DNA from: UBA965 sp046303375
GTDB taxonomy: Bacteria; Chloroflexota; Chloroflexia; Chloroflexales; Roseiflexaceae
Direction of reading: 5' to 3'
Length of the DNA stretch: 64,000 nt
Assembly (NCBI GenBank): GCA_046303375.1
Contig: JBKCGB010000018.1
Location: forward strand, 1 to 64,000
Positions 27,401 through 35,239 of the stretch are shown here, in pieces. The notes under the pieces are model-generated. The model saw only the letters and a list, made by a program, of their open reading frames with translations, had not been told where the DNA came from and did no database searches. A program made the position numbers and the translations under genes. Numbering within the stretch: position 1 is the first letter of the stretch; the number at the start of each line of letters is the position of its first letter.

Positions 27401-30307
27401 CTCAATTCGAATGGACAAACGACTATTCCCAATGAACTCCTCTTCCCATTCCAAGTGGTTGGCGGTTCCAATTTCAGCGCAGCACTGGTGCAGGCAATCG
27501 ACAAGCCCGAAAACACCCCCATCAGAAGCACGGCAACAATTCCATCATTACCGATGATTGCCACTACCATGCCCGAAGCAAATCGCGGGAATTACATCGT
27601 GCTGGCAAATGGACTCAAAACAGATCCCATTTCATTTAGCGGCAGTAATATTACCCTTGCAGCCGGGATTACCAGTACGCTCGACATTGCAGGCAATATG
27701 ACATTTATCCGCGATGCAAATACCCAATTATGTAACCTCCCATCAGCCCTAGCTACTCAAATTTTCCAACAAGGAATTGGAGAATTCGTTGTCACACTCT
27801 ATAAAAACCACGTCGTGCGAGTATGGAGTATATGTAACTGGAATAATGAAGCAATTAGTTACGATGAGCTTATCCCCACGGCATTTCAACAAAATGTTGC
27901 CGAAATTTCGGTGCGTGGTCCACATATTATGGTGCTCACCATTGATGGTCGCATCTGGTCAAATCTCTTTAATCTCACCCAACGCACCAACATCAACCAT
28001 ATCGCTGCTGGACGTAATTTTGCGGCCATTTTGCTCAATGACAACACCATCGAAGTTGTCGCCCAAGACAATCTCGACGGCATCTTAAATATTCCACCAT
28101 CTGCAACCACACTTACTGAAATCAGTGCGGGCGATTACCACATTTTGGCACTACGGAGCGACGGCAGACCCGTCAGCTGGGGGGCAAATAACCACGATGA
28201 AGGGCAAGCAGACATCCCATTTGCAGCCCAGAAAAACGTCATCGCCATTGCGACGGGAGAAAACCAAAGCATGGCATTACTCAACACCGGTAGCGCAGTC
28301 GCATGGGGTGATTATCCTGCCAATACTATCGACAACCTCAATATCGTCAATACAAATTATTACGTTACCGGCATTTCTACCGGAGATCGTCGTATCGCCG
28401 TGAATATTTTGTCGCGACCCGTAATCCTCTCCCCCACGACTATTCCCAGTGCGACCAAGGCCATCATCCCAACCCTCACCCCACACGTATTATCCAATGT
28501 CATCGCAGGTGGATTGCTTGGCTGGTACAACATGTCAGACTTCCAGCCCATAGGGATATTCAATTCCACTGGAATAACATTCTCCTGTACTGCTACCACA
28601 AATTGCCCCAGCACACTCCCCAACGAAACTACCGCACTCCAATTTATCAATAGTCGTGGGGATGAACTTGTTAGTAGCGGTTTATCCAGTGGCAATATCA
28701 CGTTAGACAACCAACCATTTACCGTACGTGCAGTCATCCGTCGTGACACGCTCAATCGCAATGAAGTCATCATGAGCTTGGGTCAACCAGGAATAGCAAA
28801 TAAATATCTCACCATGGGCATCGACCGCGAAAATCGTCCGTTCTGTAATTTCTATGGGAGTGATTTACGTAGTGCCAATTGGTATAGTGACCTCACATGG
28901 CATCAATACGCTTGTAGTTATGACCCAATCTCGCGAGTACGTACCCTGTGGCGCGACACCGCAATCATTGCCCAAGATGTGGTCCTCGCAGGATTTACGC
29001 CCGGTTCAGCACGCATCATCATCGGCAGGCGGTATGACACAATGGAAGGATTTACGGGTACCCTGAGTAGTTTCGAAATCATCAACCACGTTGTCACCCA
29101 ATCCGAAATGCACGATCCAACAAGTATCGCAAGTACGGACAAAATTGCCCGCCTCCAAATCGAAACCCTCATGAAAAGCATTTCCCCGAATCGGGCGACC
29201 ATTCGTTGTGGAGGCGATAACGGACTTTGTGCCAATTTCGCCATTCCCCGAGTCGGAAAATCCCACGACGATCGCGCTGCTATTTTCCAAAACAACCAAC
29301 TAAATCTCGCACTCCAACCTGCCCCAGCCAGTTTTACGATTGCATACTGGGCCGCACCAGACAACTATGCCTTACCCGCAATTATCGCCTCACGCCTAAA
29401 CTCAGATAATACTGGGCTCTACATGGGCTTCGACCAAACCACTGATGGTGAGGAATCTACAACCCCGCAAGTATTTTGTAAATGGCAACTTAATCCGAGT
29501 AACACAACGATTGCACTCAACATCACAGAAACATTTAACAATTGGACGCACTATGCCTGTAGCTATGATGCAGTCAAATCTGAATTAGCGTTTTATGTAA
29601 ATGCCCAACTCGTTGGTCGTCAATCAGTGCCGACGCAATCACTGGGTAACAGCATAAAGGTTGGGCACAACAGTGCATCAGAATACTTTAACGAAATGTG
29701 GTACCGGGGGCTTCTGGATGACTTGATGATCTATGATCATGCACTCAGTTCAGGCACACTTATATTCATATACAACATGACCAATCCACCGGTTCCTGTT
29801 ACCCCACCGACTGCGATAACCTGCAGCCCCGCTTGTACCCCAACCGTCACATTTACACGCACTACAGTTCCATCAGCAACTACCGCATACCTAAGCAGAA
29901 CTGCGCGCCCTGCAACTTTTACCCCAACAAATCTACGCATCCCAACATTTACATTTACACCTTCACGCACCTTTACCGCATCATTAACGAGAACAGCGAC
30001 GAGAACACCCATCTACACTTCAACCCCAACTGCGACGGTGCCATCTAGGACTCCAAGCAACACCTATACTCGCACCAGAACACATACACGGACACCGCTC
30101 TATATAACACGGACAATGCTTATCGTCCGGAGTCCCACATTTTATATTCAAACCCAAACGGCACTCGTCGGGATCAGTCTAACCCAAACAGCCCAAGCCT
30201 TGTTGCCAACCTACACGGCAACTGTTACCCTGACCGCATCGGCATACCCCATCCCGACCGACGCCACTCAACAACCAACCGCATATCCCGTACCCAATAG
30301 CAATTAG
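24404..30307 (+). CDS. Large secreted RCC1/LamG protein with Thr-Pro repeat spacers
   Basis: A 1,967-residue protein whose ATG follows AAGGAG and lies 11 bp after the giant gene, so the two form an operon. A Sec signal peptide (about residues 1-27, ending AHHEVLA) precedes a Gly-rich domain (about 35-235) of the type seen in bacterial surface proteins. A low-complexity array of SNTPTR-like hexapeptides follows (about 269-400). Three blocks of RCC1-type propeller repeats (about 430-725, 746-1029 and 1063-1332, recurring VVAWG/ALR motifs) lead to two LamG domains (about 1386-1569 and 1596-1786). The C-terminal tail of about 170 residues is rich in Thr, Pro and Arg (TPTATVPSRTPSNTYTRTR) and is probably wall-spanning or glycosylated. 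RCC1 and LamG units closely resemble those of the giant partner, suggesting shared ancestry and perhaps a shared surface structure. No catalytic domain is seen. Confidence 0.88.
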   Translation: MYKQFLAYCITCVLISTLFAAHHEVLAIRSPKAACPTPNKKGTINAVYTFTNTGECTWTIPSTVKSIDILVVGAGGAGAANGGAGGGGGQILEYRSKTVTPGSTITIVVGAPATTAGGAGADSNITLPNNAPFLAKGGVGGGSSTGGTGWSPVGYIADIISNGTYNSNGGDSCDNTGPGFTVGFFTTPLVVYSHGGHKSGCSATTLIYFGSGGNGYSGSDAPSLGIAGVIKIRESEYLTSTEIANQTNTAITNQTNAAITNVAASWTLTNTPTRSNTPTRSNTPTRSNTPTRSNTPTRSNTPTRSNTPTRSNTPTWTNSPTRSNTPTWTNSLTRTNTPTWTNSLTRTISPTWTNSPTWTNTLTNTPTRSNTPTRSNTPTRSNTPTRSNTPTRSNTPTHTNTKTLTPSRTATFSVTRTNTATSTPVISVPTAQIATIDSGGQLLTWGINAPYHIDAIPNLNNVGVVQIAMGEHHALALTANGTVVGWGTNLRGELTIPTTLNNVVQIAVGQYHSVALKNNGTVVMWGDAAALIPPTGGSLTGVVQIVAGNNHTILLKSTGQINVYGAPEAQAVPSILSSKVIVAVAAGGINSLALGNDGAVYQWGDSSLQLPARVSGSVTRIFASGNVYAALRSDGELYLWGVVGTLVSSGNATLISNATSGCPCMSIPSMSGLVNVNQSQWGIILAKRSGQRQVLPHQSAAVPAGIPLGALRMSTHQSHNFGIAIIPFSRTVTTMTPTPNTQLSMRAANEFNTLGVVSVWGGNSAIQSIPADATDKLVQISAGYRHMVALRPDGVVLAWGDNAFGQLNVPASITTSRPYTDTTKVIALASGAYHTLAMRANGSILAWGSNEDKQITIPPLTTVAQIAAGVRHSVVLQSNGSIVSWGDNTYGQLNAPYISGVVKIAAAGWHTVALLRNGTVVAWGRDNYAQTQVSGYTRVIDIAAAQENTVLLLQTGQIVVIGKNTQEQLYAPIGNYQRIGAGANHILAINSDGKVLGWGLNSNGQTTIPNELLFPFQVVGGSNFSAALVQAIDKPENTPIRSTATIPSLPMIATTMPEANRGNYIVLANGLKTDPISFSGSNITLAAGITSTLDIAGNMTFIRDANTQLCNLPSALATQIFQQGIGEFVVTLYKNHVVRVWSICNWNNEAISYDELIPTAFQQNVAEISVRGPHIMVLTIDGRIWSNLFNLTQRTNINHIAAGRNFAAILLNDNTIEVVAQDNLDGILNIPPSATTLTEISAGDYHILALRSDGRPVSWGANNHDEGQADIPFAAQKNVIAIATGENQSMALLNTGSAVAWGDYPANTIDNLNIVNTNYYVTGISTGDRRIAVNILSRPVILSPTTIPSATKAIIPTLTPHVLSNVIAGGLLGWYNMSDFQPIGIFNSTGITFSCTATTNCPSTLPNETTALQFINSRGDELVSSGLSSGNITLDNQPFTVRAVIRRDTLNRNEVIMSLGQPGIANKYLTMGIDRENRPFCNFYGSDLRSANWYSDLTWHQYACSYDPISRVRTLWRDTAIIAQDVVLAGFTPGSARIIIGRRYDTMEGFTGTLSSFEIINHVVTQSEMHDPTSIASTDKIARLQIETLMKSISPNRATIRCGGDNGLCANFAIPRVGKSHDDRAAIFQNNQLNLALQPAPASFTIAYWAAPDNYALPAIIASRLNSDNTGLYMGFDQTTDGEESTTPQVFCKWQLNPSNTTIALNITETFNNWTHYACSYDAVKSELAFYVNAQLVGRQSVPTQSLGNSIKVGHNSASEYFNEMWYRGLLDDLMIYDHALSSGTLIFIYNMTNPPVPVTPPTAITCSPACTPTVTFTRTTVPSATTAYLSRTARPATFTPTNLRIPTFTFTPSRTFTASLTRTATRTPIYTSTPTATVPSRTPSNTYTRTRTHTRTPLYITRTMLIVRSPTFYIQTQTALVGISLTQTAQALLPTYTATVTLTASAYPIPTDATQQPTAYPVPNSN
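25208..25603 (+). repeat. 18-bp tandem repeat array encoding SNTPTR hexapeptides
   Basis: About 22 in-frame units of 18 bp (consensus TCCAATACACCAACCCGG, variants with TGGACC and TTCACT) inside the second secreted gene. They encode SNTPTR, TNSPTR and TNSLTR variants. The first and last blocks are nearly identical units; the centre is more diverged. The unit is a multiple of three and carries no stop in several frames, so copy-number change would lengthen or shorten the spacer without breaking the gene. This also explains the spurious long ORFs here on both strands. Confidence 0.93.
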
Positions 30308-30431
30308 CGTTGATTGATTTTTTGTACTACTTGTAATGAGTACCAGTGTCACATTCGTAAGCGAAGCGAAACAACACGTTACCAACCTACGACACAAGAC
30401 CACGCCAACCTAACGTAATTCTTCATTCCGC

Positions 30432-30460
30432 AGGGGTACCATACGCGCTACGGTACCCCT
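30432..30460. terminator. Hairpin between convergent genes
   Basis: AGGGGTACC (30432-30440) and GGTACCCCT (30452-30460) form a perfect 9-bp stem with an 11-base loop. It lies between the stop of the large secreted protein (30307, + strand) and the stop of STAND gene 2 (30549, - strand), so it probably terminates transcription from one or both sides. No strong T-tract is seen. Confidence 0.55.
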
Positions 30461-30548
30461 ACCACTTCTGCCTACATGTAATACCTACGCTAATTTTCGT
30501 CAAATATCTCTGCACACGAATCAATCGTATTGATTTTCATGCTACAAA

Positions 30549-33002
30549 TCATCCCACCGTCACCTCATGACGAATACTATGAATCACATCATAAAAATTT
30601 GCTTCCGGAGGAAATCGTTGTGATTGCGGCAACAACCCATCATTTATTTTGTCTATCATCTGTATTTGTTGATCAAACAAATGATAGTACATTGGGGCAC
30701 GGTAAATTGCTCGTTCTTCACGAAATAGATTGCATAACGTATAGAGTCCAACAGCATCACTTTTTTGCCCACGAATAAGCATTAAACTGCAATACAAATC
30801 AATCATGAAGAGGAGATTTTGAATCCCACCTCCTTCATAAAGCACCATAAACGCATTGCGAAATTCTGTGAACGCCATCGTTACTTGATTGTTGATTACC
30901 GCTACCACACTCAAACGTAATGAACACAGTGCACTTGCAGTGACAATATTAGAGCGTAAAAATCCATCCTTAGCGATTATCAATTGTTGGCACGCTAAAT
31001 CAAATTGACCCATTGCCAACAAAATCAACCCACGATTGCTCAATACTTCCAATAATCCAAAAGAATCGCTATTTGGCTGAAAGAGCGCTAACGCAGCGTT
31101 ATTATAGCGAAAGGAATCAGCAATATTTCCCATATTAAAATATATAAAACTATATGTATTATACGTACGTGCCAACCAAAATGAATTTTGTTTTTGCGTA
31201 AAATACGCAATCACATACTCCATGTTTTCACAAAACTCTGCAAAATTTTGAGGCGAAATAGAGCGTTTATCATTTAATGTATTTGTAGCAATATGGCTCA
31301 TACAACGTGCTTCCAGAAAGTCTAATTGTGCATCACGCGCCAACACCAATGCCCGTTCTAGATTAGTAATTGACATGCGGATTAGACCACGCGCACTATA
31401 TAACAACCCGAGCACGTAACACAACTCCGCATAGAGTGGATGAATATCGCCAATTGCCATGACACATGATTCCACGACGCTGGTTGCTTCAATACTTAAT
31501 CCATAGATTGTCCATAATTCATGCCAACAAATCACGACTTTTGCTGCATCTACAATACTATTTCGCTCAATCAATAACTTACTCAACACCACGATATTGG
31601 TCAAATCACTGCTGGTATACGCTCCATTTTGATTAGCACTAAATCCCTCTGCGTTATTCGTTGTTACAGTTAACGCCTTGCCAATATCCTGGACCAATCC
31701 ATGCCATGTATCCTCAGAAAACTTATGCAGTATCACCTGCCGCAGTACGGCATGCACTTCATACTGTAATTCTGCTCCAGGTATGAGATAAATCACTTGA
31801 CGATTAATCAATAAATAAAGTATATTATGCAATTCAAATTTGGTTAGCGTAAATACATCCGCTGCCAAATACTCCAAAACACGTTGAGTCATCGGCATCG
31901 CACAAATACTTAAAAACTGCAATACTTTTAATTCGTCTTGCGATAAGCCTTCGAGCGCTTGTTGCACAAAATCAGATATATGCACACTGTGCGTACCACG
32001 GGCGACCGCATTTGCAATCATCCCAATATATAGCGGATTCCCAGCCACCGCATGACACGACGACAACACAAATCCCGAGTCAACATACGCACCACCGGCA
32101 TGATAAAAAATCCGCAAAAACAATATGCAGGCCGAATCCATTATTGATTCATATGATAACGCAGGAACATCAACCACCTGAAAATTTGAGAATTTATAAC
32201 GAAAATCTTCTTGGCGGGTAGTTACAATAACGCGCAACTGAGGCAGATACGTATCTAGTTGATAGAGCAAAATCTCAGGGGTGAGCGTTCCTTCTTCGCC
32301 AAGATTATCGATAATCAGATACGGTTGCTCTTTGCGAAATACCATTTGTAGGCGTAATAAAATTGGTTCGTTTGCGAGTGGTTTAATATTAAATACTGTA
32401 GCTAATCTCACATAGAGTTGCGCTAGTGTATGAATTCCTTTTACATCAAGATAAAACGTTTTTTGATCGGTATAAGTCTCATATCGCCGCATCATCTCAA
32501 ACGCCATAGTCGTTTTGCCAATTCCGGCAGGTCCGATTAATGCTAAATTTGTCCGCAACAATAGCGCAGACTGTAATTGCTCAATAATATCTTCGCGTCC
32601 AATAATTTGCGTTATGACAGGTAATTGTAATTCCTGGAAACCATATCGTTGGAGTTCTTTTTTCCATAACACCGCACTAAAATAATGCGCAAAGGAACTA
32701 ATCGGTTGCAACGGAATACGCATCGCAATTACCAATTTAAAAAAATCTTCTGCACTTATAATCTGTGTATCATATTCAAAAAGCACCTCAATAACCGTCG
32801 TAAATAATCTTACTGATATGTTTACCTCACGTTCTGGTCGTGTCATAAACAAATCATCAAAACGCGTCCTGGTTATTTCTACACCATTTCTACGCAACGC
32901 ATTAATGACATCGGCAACATAAATATTGTGCTTATGTAATCGCACAAATACCTGACGCATCAAGCCAATCACAATTTGTTTTGCGGTTAACCGATCATCC
33001 AT
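30549..33002 (-). CDS. STAND-family ATPase (NB-ARC-like) with C-terminal helical repeats, copy 2
   Basis: An 817-residue paralogue of the ATPase at 1059-3524, alignable along its whole length. The N-terminal domain shares a pattern with copy 1 (INALRRNGVEITRTRFDDLF, then TRPER and AMRIPL). The NTPase has Walker A GPAGIGKT (157-164), Walker B YLIIDN (about 228-233), an IVTTR motif and a GNPL motif, followed by a winged-helix-like part and TPR-like helices. ATG 33002 is preceded by AGGATT at good spacing. It faces the giant operon tail-to-tail and has two 39-bp direct repeats just upstream of its start. Role as regulator or sensor of the giant-protein locus is inference from synteny; a defence role is the main alternative. 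Confidence 0.85.
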   Translation of the reverse strand: MDDRLTAKQIVIGLMRQVFVRLHKHNIYVADVINALRRNGVEITRTRFDDLFMTRPEREVNISVRLFTTVIEVLFEYDTQIISAEDFFKLVIAMRIPLQPISSFAHYFSAVLWKKELQRYGFQELQLPVITQIIGREDIIEQLQSALLLRTNLALIGPAGIGKTTMAFEMMRRYETYTDQKTFYLDVKGIHTLAQLYVRLATVFNIKPLANEPILLRLQMVFRKEQPYLIIDNLGEEGTLTPEILLYQLDTYLPQLRVIVTTRQEDFRYKFSNFQVVDVPALSYESIMDSACILFLRIFYHAGGAYVDSGFVLSSCHAVAGNPLYIGMIANAVARGTHSVHISDFVQQALEGLSQDELKVLQFLSICAMPMTQRVLEYLAADVFTLTKFELHNILYLLINRQVIYLIPGAELQYEVHAVLRQVILHKFSEDTWHGLVQDIGKALTVTTNNAEGFSANQNGAYTSSDLTNIVVLSKLLIERNSIVDAAKVVICWHELWTIYGLSIEATSVVESCVMAIGDIHPLYAELCYVLGLLYSARGLIRMSITNLERALVLARDAQLDFLEARCMSHIATNTLNDKRSISPQNFAEFCENMEYVIAYFTQKQNSFWLARTYNTYSFIYFNMGNIADSFRYNNAALALFQPNSDSFGLLEVLSNRGLILLAMGQFDLACQQLIIAKDGFLRSNIVTASALCSLRLSVVAVINNQVTMAFTEFRNAFMVLYEGGGIQNLLFMIDLYCSLMLIRGQKSDAVGLYTLCNLFREERAIYRAPMYYHLFDQQIQMIDKINDGLLPQSQRFPPEANFYDVIHSIRHEVTVG

Positions 33003-33051
33003 ATAACAATCCTATGAAATGCCTCAATACTTTAAATTTGTTTCTACAATT

Positions 33052-33129
33052 CTGTAGCAACTACCAATCTACCTCACACTATCATACCATCTGTAGCAAC
33101 TACCAATCTACCTCACACCATCATACCAT
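33052..33129. repeat. Two tandem 39-bp direct repeats upstream of STAND gene 2
   Basis: Units at 33052-33090 and 33091-33129 are identical except for one base (CACACT versus CACACC). They abut exactly, starting 50 bp upstream of ATG 33002. The position suggests an operator, possibly autoregulatory, or simply a recent tandem duplication. There is no third unit and no spacer pattern, so this is not a CRISPR array. Confidence 0.85.
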
Positions 33130-33225
33130 TAGCACAATTTTATCTCACATGCTACACCTCAAAATACGTATTTTTCACATAAAACAAAATCGCTTATTAT
33201 GCAATACCTACACCAAACTCATGGG

Positions 33226-33560
33226 GTGTGCCACAGCGCGATGCGCCATGGCATGACGCTGGGGGTCGGGGCACCATACAATGACGCTGGGAGATTCCTC
33301 GCGCGCGGCACCGGGTGCCGCGCCTTCGGGGCGCCATACAATGACGCCCCTACTTTATCCTTCATCTGCCATCTTTTCCACAGGTGACGCCGATCTGTTC
33401 CTGCCCTGGCAAAACGATGCCACGGCGCTGCGCGCCAATCCGCACCCTGCCGTCATGGCATCGACGCTCTGCGTCGGTGCCATCTTCTCCTCAGATAACG
33501 CCATATATTCCTGCCTTGACGAAAAGATGCCACGGCGCTGCGCACCATGGCATGACGTTA
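33226..33560. repeat. Mosaic of short dispersed repeats around copy B
   Basis: Related short elements recur in one orientation. The phrase CCATACAATGACGC occurs near 33272 and again near 33333; GATGCCACGGCGCTGCGC occurs near 33416 and 33527; GCGC(A)CCATGGCATGACG occurs near 33242 and 33540. Several also occur in copy A at 60-110. This looks like a dispersed non-coding repeat family that has been duplicated locally. Confidence 0.7.
33352..33461. repeat. Dispersed direct repeat, copy B
   Basis: Near-identical to 1-109, in the same orientation, about 33.35 kb away (by eye about five substitutions and one extra G). It marks the point where the A+T-richer island gives way to G+C-richer ordinary genes. 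Homologous recombination between the two copies would delete the complete STAND/giant-protein segment. Confidence 0.85.
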
Positions 33561-33607
33561 GGGGGGCGTGTGTCAGACGCCACGCCATCTCCTCGTGCCG
33601 CAGTAGA

Positions 33608-33645
33608 CCTCAGTGCGCTCGCACGGCTGACCGTGCGCGCTGAGG
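33608..33645 (-). terminator. Hairpin downstream of the DUF711 gene
   Basis: CCTCAG (33608-33613) pairs with CTGAGG (33640-33645), and GCACGG (33621-33626) with CCGTGC (33631-33636) around the loop CTGA, with an internal loop between the two stems. It lies about 70 bp past the stop of the last gene of the - strand operon. There is no T-tract, so confidence is moderate. Confidence 0.4.
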
Positions 33646-33715
33646 CACCCTCTAGCGTTCCCACCTCCGCTTGGACGCACAGCCGACGAGATGCCACAGC
33701 CGCTGAGGGGAGATA

Positions 33716-34879
33716 TCACGCCAACACGCGCGCTTCGCAAAAGAACTGTGCCAACGGTGGCGGCAACAGCTCGGCGAAGCGCGTCACATCCCCTGCTGTG
33801 TGGCCGGCGAGGGGCATCAGGCGCGCAGTCAGCGGTTTTTTGAGGGCAGTAGCGACTGCTGCCACCTCACGGTACATGCCTGCTAACGCCGCCACAGACA
33901 CATCACCAGCCAGTGGGATCGTATCAATTCCCGTGCCACACACCGTGCTAAACGCCAGCAAATCGCGCAGGGTGTAGCGCCCCTCGAGGGCACGCCGCGC
34001 CAGTCCCGCATCCTCGACCACTGGCAACATGATGCCCGAAAAGCCCAGTTGCGTCACGGGGCAGGCCCGGATGGTCGCGGTCAGCAGGCGCACTGCTGCA
34101 AGTGTGCCCCAATCCCCAAACGGTACCCCTGCCAGCGCCTCAATCGCCTCAGCGATACTGCGCCCTGGTGCCGGATGCGGCGCCAACGACCAGTCGCATC
34201 CCGCATACGGGATGCCGAATTCGGCACCCGTGGTGCGGGCAATCTCCCCCAACACGTTGTCGTGGTGCGTGATATCGTGCGCCAACGCCTGTAGCGCGGC
34301 CTGCACCGCCAGCGCGCGCTCAGGGTGATTGGCGGGGATATCCACAAGTGGGCGCGTGGATTGCCACGCCAGTGCCGCCGCTTCGGGACCTATCGCCAGC
34401 CACGGCGCACCACCATCGTGCCAGGCCGCCGGAAAGAAGGGACTCCCCGCCGGCACCATCGCCAAGGCGGCCACGCGCAGATTGCCGACGCCGTCAGGGA
34501 CTTTTTGCGCCAAATCGTGCGTCATCTGCGCCATCTGTTGGATGACTGGCTCATCGATGGCATCATTGGTCGTAATACTCACACTCGCAAAGAGCGCCTG
34601 CGTGGCGGCCATGGCATCTGCCAGCTGGTCGAGACGGTCGCGGGCCACCACGCCCAACGTAGCATAATCAAAGCCCGCATCGAGCGCCATGTCTTCGATA
34701 CCATGCGCCACACTGACCAAATCCGCACAGCTGTTGGTGCCGTTCATCGTGGGCGCACAGCGCAGGGTTTGCACCACATAGCCAGCGTCGTATAGACGCG
34801 TGCGCAAGGTGTGGGCGGCACGGGCACCCCGTGCCACATCGCCCTCACGGGCGCCGAGTGTGATGGTGCGTAATTCCAT
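33716..34879 (-). CDS. DUF711 / UPF0210 family protein
   Basis: A 387-residue protein recognised as the DUF711 (UPF0210) family from its N-terminus (MELRTITLGA), the segment GNLRVAALAMVPAGSPFFPA and the pattern of a glycyl-radical-enzyme-like fold described for the family. Its biochemical role is unknown. ATG 34879 is chosen because AAAGGA stands about 9 bases upstream; an 8-codon extension would need a TTG. It is the last gene of a - strand operon, 27 bp after azlD. It is somewhat shorter than the family members of about 450 residues that I recall. G+C content is clearly higher than in the island to its left. Confidence 0.75.
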   Translation of the reverse strand: MELRTITLGAREGDVARGARAAHTLRTRLYDAGYVVQTLRCAPTMNGTNSCADLVSVAHGIEDMALDAGFDYATLGVVARDRLDQLADAMAATQALFASVSITTNDAIDEPVIQQMAQMTHDLAQKVPDGVGNLRVAALAMVPAGSPFFPAAWHDGGAPWLAIGPEAAALAWQSTRPLVDIPANHPERALAVQAALQALAHDITHHDNVLGEIARTTGAEFGIPYAGCDWSLAPHPAPGRSIAEAIEALAGVPFGDWGTLAAVRLLTATIRACPVTQLGFSGIMLPVVEDAGLARRALEGRYTLRDLLAFSTVCGTGIDTIPLAGDVSVAALAGMYREVAAVATALKKPLTARLMPLAGHTAGDVTRFAELLPPPLAQFFCEARVLA

Positions 34880-34906
34880 GGCGTTGCATCCTTTCCCACC
34901 CAACTA

Positions 34907-35230
34907 CTACATGCCACCGAGGACGGCACGAATCCCCCAAAAGGCTAACATCCCCACCACCACCGTCACGATGGCGTTGCTGGTGCGCCACGCCACCAGT
35001 GCACCAATCAGCGCTGCACCAATGGCGGGACCGGCCACGAGCACACGCTCCTGTGCCACCGTTTGGGTGACCACTGCCGGCACAATCAGTGCGGTAAAGA
35101 CGGCTGGCGGCACGTATTTGAGCCACAATGCCAACCACGGCGGTGGATCGTTGCGCATCACAATCAGCGGAATCGCGCGTGCCGCATAGGTCACGGCCAT
35201 CATCCCTACAAACGTCAACCAGATCGACAC
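34907..35230 (-). CDS. azlD: AzlD-type branched-chain amino acid export subunit
   Basis: A 107-residue membrane protein with about four hydrophobic helices and the AzlD signature near the N-terminus (TYAARAIPL). AzlD is the small partner of AzlC in export of branched-chain amino acids in Bacillus and Corynebacterium (BrnFE-type). The GTG start is supported by GGAGA a few bases upstream. Its partner azlC lies in the same operon, separated by an aminotransferase gene, which is consistent with export or balancing of amino acids handled by that enzyme. Confidence 0.85.
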   Translation of the reverse strand: MSIWLTFVGMMAVTYAARAIPLIVMRNDPPPWLALWLKYVPPAVFTALIVPAVVTQTVAQERVLVAGPAIGAALIGALVAWRTSNAIVTVVVGMLAFWGIRAVLGGM

Positions 35231-35239
35231 CGCAGTCTC

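Larger units (their letters stand above)
33003..33715. other. Non-coding, repeat-rich stretch of about 710 bp
   Basis: No supportable gene. The first part is the A+T-rich upstream region of STAND gene 2 with two 39-bp repeats (33052-33129). From about 33226 the composition turns sharply G+C-rich and becomes a mosaic of short related segments, including copy B of the 110-bp repeat. The end carries a hairpin (33608-33645) that suits termination of the downstream - strand operon. ORFs that appear in the G+C-rich part lack ribosome-binding sites and known motifs. Confidence 0.6.

Noticed and set aside
30549..33002. Retron, restriction or toxin-antitoxin defence locus around the STAND genes
   Set aside because: No reverse transcriptase, methylase, nuclease or toxin motif was seen next to either STAND gene; a defence role is left only as an alternative.
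33052..33129. Possible CRISPR array
   Set aside because: Only two abutting units with no spacer and no cas genes; this is a tandem direct repeat.
1..33461. Classic integrative element with integrase and att sites
   Set aside because: No integrase, transposase or conjugation gene occurs in the segment, and the tRNA genes lie 20 kb away.
33384..33977. 197-codon + strand ORF
   Set aside because: Covers the repeat mosaic and the antisense of the DUF711 gene; no ribosome-binding site or known motif.
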